Assembly: GCA_950295325.1 (NCBI GenBank)
Contig: OX485804.1
Location: 20,088,001 to 20,152,000, forward strand
Length of the DNA: 64,000 bases
Direction: 5' to 3'
From: Polytrichum commune
Lineage: Eukaryota; Streptophyta; Polytrichopsida; Polytrichales; Polytrichaceae
Part shown: positions 35,190-44,695 of the stretch, in pieces
How positions within the stretch are numbered: the first letter of the stretch is position 1
Layout of the letters: every line of letters starts with the position of its first letter
Made by a program: the position numbers and the translations under genes
Notes under the pieces: generated by a model
What the model was told of the DNA's origin: nothing
Databases searched by the model: none
The model's input: only the letters and a program-made list of their open reading frames with translations

Positions 35190-35560
35190 GAGATTTGATT
35201 GATGTGTTCAGTGAAAAATTGTCTAACGAGTTACTAGATCACGGAATCTCTTATACGAAGGTTGAATTTAAAGAAGGCCAAGAACCACGGAATATAGGAT
35301 TACGACCTATGCCTCCAGTGGAGTTAGAAGAACTTCGAGGGTACCTAGAAGAGAATTTAGGAAAAGGATGCATTTGAAGATCCAAATCTTCAGTTTCAAC
35401 CCCCATTATCTATGCACAGAAGAAGGATGGGTTGATTCGGGAGTGTTTGACTACCAAAACCTTAATAAAGTTACCATCCATAATCAATGCCCGCTACCGC
35501 TCATTCCCAAACTCACGGATCGATTGGTGGGAGCAAACCTCTTCACCAAATTAGATATTC
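35190..35560 (+). pseudogene. Ty3/gypsy reverse transcriptase N-terminal fragment
   Basis: Legible in three frames: DVFSEKLSNELLDHG, VEFKEGQEPRNIGLRP, MPPVELEELRGYLEENL, then AQKKDGLIRE, then LNKVTIHNQCPLPLI and LTDRLVGANLFTKLDI. This is the classic order of the gypsy protease-RT linker and RT N-terminus up to the first catalytic region (FTKLDI). It ends there, before the YxDD motif, and copia sequence starts within a few bases. Frameshifts and stops show it is inactive. Confidence 0.8.
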
Positions 35561-35563
35561 AAC

Positions 35564-36640
35564 AGTTTCGGATCATTCATTGGACATCAAAAAAATGGAT
35601 GACTATTTGTTGGTGGCAATCATCTACGTGGACAATTTGATTATATTGGCAAGTAATATTACCAATTTGAAGCAGCTCAAATCAAAGCTCAAAAATGATT
35701 TGAAGATAAGCGATCGTGGAGAGTTGCATTATTGCCTAGGTTTGGAATTTGAGAGAAATAGAGAAGTAGGTATCATTACCATGAACCAAAAAAATGACAG
35801 CAAGGAGGTTCTAAAACATTTCAACATGAAATAATGCAAACCAATTGAACTTCATTTGATGCAAATTCCAAGTTGTTAAAACTTTCAAATGAGGAATTTG
35901 AGAATGTACAAAGGAAAACCAAAGGTATTCCATACAAGGTTGGGATAAGATCTCTCATGTATGCAATGGTGGGTATGGACATTGATCTTGCATTTGCGGT
36001 GAATGCAGTGAGCCAATTCATGTCAAAGACCAGTCCACCACATTCGCTGGCCGTGAAACTCATCATGAGGTATTTGAAGGACAATTTTGGATTTACAATT
36101 ATAGATGGGAGGCAAGGATATTGCATTGAGAGTATTTTGCAATGCAGATTGGGCAGGAGATGCAAACAACCGGCGATCCACCACAGGGTACGTATTTCTT
36201 ATTGGCATTGGAATCATTTCGTGGAAATACAAGAAATAACCAAGCATTGCATTGTCTACAACAAAGGAGGAGTACATGGGTACTAGCCATTGTATGAAGT
36301 AAACGTTTTGGCTTAGACAACTTTTGGTTGATGTGGGATACGTATAAAAATGACCGGCATCTATCATGTGCGACAATTAATGATGCATACACTTGCAAAG
36401 ACTCTCATACATCATTTTCACACCAAACATATTGACATACACTATGATTTTATTATAAAGATTCTAGAAAATCAAGAGATATTTTTGAAGTATTGTCCAA
36501 TGGAGCATATGATAAAGGGCATGCTAACCAAACCACTTGCAAATGATACTCATCACACATGAACAAAGGCAATGGGTTTAGAAACCTTTGAATACTTGTA
36601 AAGTGAAAGTGTAGAAGGTAGTGCATTGGATTGCTCGTAG
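35564..36640 (+). pseudogene. Ty1/copia RT C-terminus and RNase H relic
   Basis: In order: YVDNLIILASN (the YVDD catalytic box with its second Asp changed to Asn), GELHYCLGLEFERNRE, GIRSLMYAMVGMDIDLAFA, VSQFMSKTSPPH, RYLKDNFGF. Then the RNase H segment in shifted frames (CNADWAGDAN, STTKEEYMGT) and near the end FHTKHIDIHY, LKYCPMEHMI and MLTKPLAND. A stop follows at the position where copia pol normally ends with a VEG.ALDCS tail, legible near 36615. At least three frameshifts and several stops. Integrase and N-terminal RT are missing. Confidence 0.85.
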
Positions 36641-36759
36641 TCAATAGAAATGTAATGGAAGAGGCATGAGAAACAATAAGATTAGAATAAGGCCATAATG
36701 TTAATTCAAAGAGGGAGAAAAGTTATCCTATATTATTTGTATGAACCAAAGAAAAGAAA

Positions 36760-37733
36760 TGTCGCGCACCTCTCCATGAGGAGTGCCCAAAACACCATGG
36801 GCACAAGGGGGACCCCAAAGTAACACCCGGGATTTGTGGCACCATTGGTGAGAGGGCCCAAGTGATTCTAGTGTGGGTGAGGCCCTGGATGTTGGGAACG
36901 CCTCCCACCCACGGAGACTAGAATACACGAGGGTCAGGCCATCAATTATGAGTAGTTTATGGCGTGTGGATTCTAAATTGCTCAAAAACACCTCAATCGA
37001 AGGTATGAGCTAGGAGATATGGCAATTTGAGTGGGGCGTTGTTCTTGGACATCACCATGTTGCAGCAGTGGCGTGGGAGTGGCTCCCAGGACTGCCAAGG
37101 TTTGAAAAGGCATAACTTCCTCAGTACTTGCCCGAATGGGACAAGTGAGGAAACTATCGGCATCTACGTGAAGCATTGATAACAATGGAGTGGTTGTTTG
37201 TTACCATCATACATCATACAAGGAGGTTATGGTGGTTTGAAGTTGTTGGGGGCTTCTAGCCCCAACGGCAAAGGGAATATGTCTACTTGGCCTCAACTCT
37301 AGGTAGAGAGACATAAGATTTCTTGACGGTGGGGTAGGGGCCCTGCCAAAAGTCCTAGAGGCTTATATGGGTGAGGTGGTGTGGCCGAACTCACCCGAGG
37401 CCGAACGGCAAGGCCTCCATGGGCTTTGGCCCAATGTGAGGGCATAGTTGCCTAGTATGGTTCGGGTTGTTGTAGTGTTGCTCCGGCAATACAATGATTA
37501 ACATAATATTGAACTTTCATGGATGGAAGTCCACATCTAAGAATTGGTTATTGATTAAGGGTGAGTCCCGAAAGCAAAGTAGGATGGTTGGTTCCCCTCC
37601 TATGAATTATAAGGTCTGCGGTATGAGGAGCTAATCATTAGCATGGCCGAATGCGAAGAGTTAGCGTTCGTGACCCTTGCTAGAATTGAAAAATGACCAA
37701 ATTAGTTAAGGGGAGCTAGCAAGGGTTGCGATA
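36760..37733 (+). mobile_element. 974-bp solo-LTR-like insertion in copia 3' LTR
   Basis: The insertion begins tgtcgcgcac and ends gggttgcgata. TGTCGC and GCGATA are near-perfect inverted ends as in LTRs. It is flanked by AGAAA on both sides (36755-36759 and 37734-37738), a 5-bp target duplication. Removing it restores continuity with the uninterrupted LTR at 34453-34692 (gaaaagaaa joined to gagcaataaaagg). No coding sequence is present, so it is most simply a solo LTR of another, probably gypsy-type, element. Confidence 0.75.
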
Positions 37734-37857
37734 AGAAATGAGCAATAAAAGGCAAAACAAAGAGAGCAGGAGACCATCTCACTCTAAGCATTGTTTACAT
37801 GCCTTTGTGTATGTGTACATGTTTGTAGAATCTCATATCTTGTCCTATTGACTTCCA

Positions 37858-38521
37858 ATGCATACATTGTTGGGGATGCATGGATGTTTGGCATTGGACC
37901 ACCCTTACACCAATGTTTAGCCCTTACACCCAACGCCCTTTGTGGAGATGACATTCCAATTGAAAACATGTTTTTATGCAAGCCTAGTACAAAACAATTG
38001 ATACAACACAAACAATCTAGAAGGGCTTAAATGTCTCCACTATTGTCATAAATTTATCCATTGGGGGCGCCTTTGTTGTGACGGCGATTCCCGACCACCT
38101 TGGTACATTTGGCATTCTCCTTTGGCACTTCCAAGCAGTGCATGCCAAGTTGATCCCACAAAGTATGTGAAACCCCTAAATTGCTTGCAAATACAAGCTA
38201 GCATTAGGAATTTGTCTTTGGTTATTGATTTCATAGGTGATGGACTTCACAATAGCGAGAGGTGGAAGAACAAACCAAACAATGCAAATGATGCTAATCA
38301 CACCGAGTGCCTCACCACAACACTCCACATGGACCCTTTGCCGAAACCATGTATGTTGCAAGAAATGGATGTTTGAAGTACAATGGTTTGTCAATGTTGG
38401 CAAAGGACTATGGCTTGATTAGGGTGGATGCCATGCACCCACTTTATCACCATCCCTTGAATCCCAACAAACATAGCATAGTTATCATTTTGTGCCCATA
38501 TGCACAAATCAAATGGGACGC

Positions 38522-38557
<36 letters not shown>

Positions 38558-38889
38558 GCTTTGCTCTAGAATTTGCCTTTGAATTAAAAAGTAATATTAC
38601 TGACAATCTAATATGAACATTCCAATAGGGCTGAGACACCTAAGGGAATCAACACCATAGTCAGATGGTTGAAACTAACCATGGGTTAAGTTACCATGGT
38701 AAAAATAGTTACCATACTCCACGTTTTAGGGTATCCGTGACCTAAAACAACCTCTTTGCTTGACTACACCAATACTTAAGCCTCTATTTCTCCCATGTGA
38801 AAACTCTTTTACATGTGTGAAGGACGTGAATGTGAGAGCAAGGTTGGAGGGAAGGTGAAAAAACTGACATTGGGTGAATTAGAGATTGT
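37858..38889. other. Weakly coding-like intergenic DNA; CT microsatellite
   Basis: A plus-strand frame from 38122 is open for 84 codons and another overlaps it at 38307. Neither matches a family I know and neither has clear splice partners. A (CT)n microsatellite is at 38526-38555. Treated as unassigned. Confidence 0.35.
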
Positions 38890-39680
38890 CACTATCAAGT
38901 TACACAACATGGCAAAAGAGCAGGTTTGTATACTCATTGATTTGTAATGAGTATTGTCTTTGCAAAGCATCAATGGACTTGATAGGTGAGGTTAATGTGT
39001 GACATGGATAGCAACTGAGCTTAGCTGAAGACACGTGACACACGCCTTTCTAACACACATTTTGTTTGTTTGGGTTGGCACGGGTGCAGGTGAGGCTAGC
39101 TCTTCACATTTTCTACACCACACAATAGTACATTGTTCAAGTTTGAATACTCTTTCACCTTATTATATGATAAGCATGAAAGTAGTGTTATTGCTTTGAA
39201 ATAGTATTTTGATTAGCACACAACCACTACAAAGTAGTTGAGACAGTATTGATAAATATGTACAAGTTTACATATGATATACTCAACCTAGTACTTGATG
39301 ATGATATTGGTGACATTGGTAACATTAGTTACAATGGCTTCCAAACACAATACATTGCATAGTTAGACTTTGTTATGAACTTAGGTTATGGACTAAGCTT
39401 ATGTATACAAGTCATGTAATGAGTACACCAAATCTCTACATTCTGACTACTCATACCACACAGATAGAGTTTTTAGTTAACTCTTGAAAAATCAAGCCAT
39501 TCCATATTGTACAAAGCCTAGTACTACAAGCATAATGATAGACACTATGACTCGAAAGGAAATAGATTTGTGTTGTGGAAAATCCCACCCACCCACCCTT
39601 GCTTTATTTTGATGAAGAATAGAAAGGAAAGGGCCTCTGAAAAGAGGAAGATCAAGCTTTGAAAAAAGCTTTGAAAAAGA
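38890..39680 (+). repeat. Direct duplication F, copy 1
   Basis: Shares with 40050-40760, about 1.1 kb downstream, the words acatggcaaaaga, gtgtgacatggata, cccacccacccacccttg and ggcctctgaaaagaggaag in the same order. Between shared words the copies are strongly diverged. No coding capacity was recognised. Confidence 0.65.
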
Positions 39681-40049
39681 CAACTCTCTCTCATAATGTC
39701 ATGTTACATAAAAATTCAAGTTTAAACTTTAACATTAATAGACCTAGCAAAGGTCTCTTATGTAAAACAAATGATATAAACTCTGATAATACTATATCTA
39801 CACACATGGAAAGAAGTCATACTTACCATGGAATGGATGTAACGGAGATACAGATGAATGAAGTAAAAACAGGGTTACGAGAACTTACCATACGTAAGTA
39901 CTACAATATAAGCCCTTAACCCTAAAAAATACCTTTTTTTTACCATTCACGCAAGTGAGAGGTGCAGCGAGCTCTAGGTATACACATTAGGGTAATAGAT
40001 ACATGCTTGAAGTAAGAGTAACTAGGGGTCATCACCAAGAGGAGTTTTC

Positions 40050-40760
40050 TACTTGGAGTAACCAAATCATGGCAAAAGAAGAGGTTTGAACACCCATATG
40101 TTGTTTTACAATGAGTGTTGGAGGTTGAAATATATTGGTGCATTTGAAATGAACTAAGTGTGTGTGACATGGATAACAATTGGAACCTGCTGTTATTTAC
40201 CTCGTGTACGTAACTAATCCTCAATTGTTTGTTGGTTGGTTGCATGGGCACAAGTGAGGCAGGCCCTTCACACAATCAATGTAGTGATGTATTGTGATTA
40301 TGACATTTTATGCACATATATTGGTTGAGGTTACTAGGTACGTCTTCTTAGTAAGTACAACATACATGTGGTGTTATAGTTAGATGTACTTGATAAGGAG
40401 GCAAGAAGGTTGGCAATTAGCTTACAAAGCATGGGATAGTTAAAATCATACATGGGGAGATGAATACCATATGATAGAAAAAATCCAAATAAGGTATGTA
40501 TGCTTGCAAGGCAAACTAGGTATGCAAAGTGTATATGTGTAGTACAACACATACTATGAGACATTAGGCAAATGACTATGTTATGCAATGTGGTACTATA
40601 CTATCAAATAGGAAAAGGCAAGAAACATATATAGAGAGAGTCTTGAGGATGTTCCCACCCACCCACCCACCCTTGTATTGCAAAGAGGAAGAAATTGAAG
40701 GATTTGGCCTCTGAAAAGAGGAAGTTCAAACTTTGTACAAGTTTTGAAAAATCATATATA
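40050..40760 (+). repeat. Direct duplication F, copy 2
   Basis: Second copy of the block at 38890-39680. It ends next to a (TA)n microsatellite at 40754-40777. Slightly shorter than copy 1 through internal deletions. Confidence 0.65.
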
Positions 40761-41364
40761 TATATATATATATATATGTTTTTTACTTGCAAAAAACCAT
40801 AACCAATCCAAATATGTTCCATTTATGATGAAATTTGGATATGTTCAATATAAAGTATCCTATTGATGTAGGATTTTACTTTAGAATATGTACTTCTGCA
40901 AGTAAGCAAAAAATACTCGTATACAATACTTTGACTTTTTGAGAATATGTTGTATTCAAGTAAAAATTGACATATTCTCAAAATATTGACTTTTTTGGTT
41001 ACTTCCATTCTGTCATGGGATCCTATAATACACTTTCGATATACCCAAACTTTATGGGATGTGTGAATCCATTTGAGTACTAGAATGATATGTTGTTAAG
41101 ATATAATAAAATTTTCAAAAATATATTTTGTGATTATATATATATGTTGGATAGTGAAAGTAAAATCAAAACAACTACTATATTTTATCATAGTCAACTC
41201 TACATATCCTATTGTAGAATTCTATGATAGAATTCAACATATTATTAGGCAACTTAAGTATTGTAAATTGCAGCTCAAGTAGTACAAAGTAATGCAATGA
41301 AATGAAACAGTTGTTGAAGGGTGTATTTAAAGAAGATTCTATAGTAGTTTTCTAAATTCATGTA

Positions 41365-42320
41365 GTACGGTGGCTTTCTCGAGGTAATGTCATGACCTGC
41401 TTACTACAGTGCATGCGGACATTATTAGAATTATTCAAAGATGAAGAGCCGCATTGGTATGAGATCATGTGCTCTTTTGAATTCCATTTACTTTAACTTG
41501 CTTGCAGATGTTTTACAAGAGTTGAATAAATTAAACATTAAATTTCAATATGATATAGTTGATATCACAATTGTTAGCGCAACCATCGATTTCACTATTT
41601 CAATTTTATCACGTCATTTTTAATATGGGAATGGACCTATCTTTGGCCGTACAAGCAAGAAATTGGGAGAATTCTTGAGGGGATCTGTATGAAATCTTCA
41701 GTTGAGTTATGAAAACAATACATGAGATCGTATTATTCATGCATTGGCAACTAATGGGCCCAATGAACTACAATAATGCATATTATTGGGTGCATCTTAT
41801 GTGCAAAAATATTTTCATGCTTTGAATGATTATTTGCCAAACCTTCCGGTATTCAATGCAACCAAATATTTCAGCCCTCGTAATTATCCAAGCGATGATA
41901 GTGACTGAAACACTAATACGGAATTAGGACTCAAGAGGATATTGTTGAAGTTTCAATGCACTAAAGAAGAAAGTGACATGTGTAAAGGAGAACCCCTAGA
42001 ATTTACAGAAACACTTCAACATGAGTGTGAGAACAAAACGATATTAGAGGCTTGATGCATATGTGGTAGCAATTTGGAATGGCACACAAATTGGCCTAAA
42101 CTTATGCAACTTTGGCAGAAAATTATACTCATTTCATTGAGTATAGGATTTTCCAAACAACATGCAATCAAAAGCCACTTGCGCAATAGGTTACTCGAAG
42201 ACCCTTGATGCTCCTATGCATGTCTCTATTTGTGGGCTTGAAGTGGATGCAATGGACCGGGCTACCGTCTTCAACATTTGGGAAAACCTGCGAGACCGAA
42301 AGATACTTATGCTCAATTGA
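41365..42320 (+). pseudogene. hAT transposase relic (ZNF862/KIAA1586-like type)
   Basis: Degraded frames read VRWLSRGNVMT, ELFKDEEPHWYE, then FQYDIVDITIVSATIDFTISI and, after stops, FNATKYFSPRNYPSDDSD, LKFQCTKEESDM, HTNWPKLMQLW, then AIKSHLRNRL and GLEVDAMDRAT before a final stop. RWLSRG and the C-terminal WPKLMQLW ... KSHLRNRL block are the hallmarks of hAT transposases, the latter being the dimerisation region. The N-terminal BED-type zinc finger and first catalytic region are missing. Several nonsense codons and frameshifts; no terminal repeats were located. Confidence 0.75.
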
Positions 42321-43183
42321 CAGTTTTTTTGTTGTTGTTACAAGTTAAGTTTATATTTTGATTATTCAAAACATTAGTTTTCTAAAATATTGTGTGACCC
42401 GAAATTGAGATGACATCTTAAAATAAAATGTACATCATGTCAATTGACATTCATGATTGTTTTTGAAAACGTGACGTGACACTTTGGATTTGAAGTTCAA
42501 CGTCAAATGAAATTTGTCAATTATACACATTGGTCCTACTATAAGGTTCATTTATCAAGGGGATCTCGGGGGTGATGGTTAGTCCCCCTCACGCAACCTC
42601 CTTAAGATGAAAGGGGTGCCCGGTTGAATTCTACCCTTGATGGTTGACCCATCAACTTCATTTCGATGGTTCACTTTTGTTCTTGGCTTCAAGGTAGAAA
42701 TTTTGTGCACTTGGTGTTGGAAATTTCATCGAACCATCACATTTTGCAAGCTCTGCCCAGCCGGGTGGAGAGAGGGCCCAGAGTGAGGACAACCTTCTAG
42801 CCTTTAGATGCAACCATCCTAAACGGACGGCCGTGATGTAAGGTTGAGGTATCCGTAGTCAACTAGGTCCATTCAACTGTTCACTAGATTGTGTAATACC
42901 GACATAGGTGAGATCTATATTAGTTGGGCAAACAAAGTTAAATTTATGTGGTGGAGGCTTTTGATTGGTTACTCTCGTAAGAGTTTTGACAATTGTCGTA
43001 GTCAAGGAGTAGCATTGAGGTGAGTGGTTATGGGTTAACCTAAAAGTGGACTATGTGAAACCCTAAATTTTACGCTTTGAAATTTGTAACAATTTCCGTA
43101 TTCATGGTTTTTCAAATAAAAATATTTGCATTCTCCTTAGAATTTGTTTGTCTTCGCAAGAGAAAGGATTCCCCGCAACAATC
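42321..43183. other. Intergenic DNA, no gene recognised
   Basis: Includes a more GC-rich part near 42.5-42.85 kb with no open frame or repeat partner. It may be the 3' flank of the hAT element. Confidence 0.35.
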
Positions 43184-43954
43184 TAGTAACCTTGTTGATT
43201 CGGCACTCGTTTATACAACACCCTCGATATTACAACACCTTTTTGCGAGACCAAACTTTTGAGTTCAAAACTCCCTCTTTTATACGAACTACGACACTTG
43301 ATAATGCAACATTTAGAATCTATGTTTTGTGAAATCAAAAGTGGTAGTTAATGCTAAGATTCCTTTCATCTATGTTATGTACACCTAAAGTACATCCATT
43401 TTCACTTGGGAACTACTTGGGAACTTCACTCATCGTTGGGAACTTAATGATAATTAGGGTTACTAGTGTAGAACGGGCATGGTTAGGCTCAATGTGGCCT
43501 CATGCCTAGTATGTTGCCTTGTACACATGCGATATAGCATCACCATTATCTTGGTATTAAACGTCATGCATCATTGTTGTCTAGTTTCTTATTAAATAAC
43601 TCTTCATGTTTTGGTGTTAATGAGATTATTAGTTTTCAAAAGTTAGATGGGAATTTAGATAAGATGGCAGTTGCTAACTCGGGTAGGCAACACCAAAGAT
43701 CTTTGGACTCCTATTTCAAGAGTTCATGAGAATATTTGTATGCGCTGGGAGCTATAAGTCATTAGTTCACACCATCTATATTGCTTAAACCCGTTGTATA
43801 CATTTCTAAGCTCATATTTACTCACGTTTTCAAATTCCCTCAACAACACACCAGTTGTCATATTAACGATAAGACGACAGGTGGGTAATACGACGCGTTA
43901 TTTTTTGTTTGGTGTGTTTCCCAAACATGTCATAATACTAAAGAGGGAGAACAG
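43184..43954 (+). mobile_element. Pogo/Tigger-like element, copy 1
   Basis: Full-length homologue of 49022-49786, in the same orientation, sharing among other words ttgcgagaccaaactttt, caaaactccctcttttata, tgcctagtatgttgcctt and ggcaacaccaaagatct. The right end is ctctttagtattatgac..., inverted, ending gggagaacag before TA. A frame near 43.55-43.73 kb ends SFQKLDGNLDK ... RQHQRSLDSYF, probably the transposase C-terminus. The right end lies about 740 bases upstream of the ELO start codon. Confidence 0.65.
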
Positions 43955-44019
43955 TAGTATCACTCCTGCTACAACACAGAGGCAAACTCTGCTGTTATTT
44001 ATGGGTTACAGATGCCTCA

Positions 44020-44695
44020 ACCTTTAACCTAGGTTTCCGGTGGACCCAGCTGAAAGAGGCAGAAGACGCCTAGTAGCTTTGCCGTGGCCCTCCAATCTGG
44101 CCTCTCCCCAATGAACGGCCAAGAACACACACCCAGCCTGTAGTAGGCTCGTGGCTAGGCTCCCCCGCGGACTTGGCCCACCCATGCCAACCCGACCTAA
44201 CCGAACCCGGCCCGGCCCGTTATGAGAGCACGGGGCCACTCCAGGGAGGGCACTTCAACGGGAGCCGACCCGCGACAAGAGCACACCCCTTGCGAACCCG
44301 GCCCGGCCCGACCCGCGCTGGAGGAAGGGGGGCGGGGCGCGGGTTCCTGACGTCGCGGCCGGGGCTGTCGCTACCGCTGCCTGCAACCAACCAGCGGAAT
44401 CTGAGAATCCCAGGCTAGGCGTGGTGCAGTCCGCCCATTCACTGAGAGGCACAGGAACACAATATATCACAAGCGAAGCCTATGAGGGTGTCTTTTCTGG
44501 AAGAGGAAGATGCACGAGTAGGCAATCTGTGATAAGCCAAAGGAGCGGCACCTCCCTCCTCCTCTCAGCGCCGTCCCGCAGCGGCCTTGAGCAGAGAGAG
44601 AGAGAGAGAGAGGGGTAGGGAGGAAGGTAAGATCTTGAGAACAGAGGAAAAGTAAGGAAGGGGATTGAGGGGGGGGAAGTGTTTGTTTGGGGGCG
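44020..44695 (+). promoter_or_regulatory. GC-rich promoter and 5' leader of ELO gene
   Basis: Composition switches sharply from AT-rich to GC-rich (many cccggcccg words) between the pogo-like element and the ELO start. A TATA-like aatatatc is at 44461-44468, 230 bases before the ATG. A (GA)n tract (44592-44613) lies in the presumed leader; GA-rich leaders are common in plant genes. The start site is not determined. Confidence 0.4.

Larger units (their letters stand above)
34453..37857 (+). mobile_element. Ty1/copia element, decayed, 3' LTR interrupted
   Basis: A ~240-bp direct repeat occurs at 34453-34692 and again, split, at 36640-36759 plus 37734-37857. Shared words are gtcaatagaaa, agaggcatga, tattatttgtatgaaccaaa, gagcaataaaaggcaaa and attgacttcca. 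These are probable LTRs. Between them lie copia RT/RNase H (35564-36640) and, unexpectedly, a piece of gypsy RT (35190-35560). gag, protease, integrase and the N-terminal RT are absent, so the internal region is only about 1.9 kb. No clear primer-binding site follows the left LTR, although ccatggtatcaac near 35060 faintly resembles one. Confidence 0.65.
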
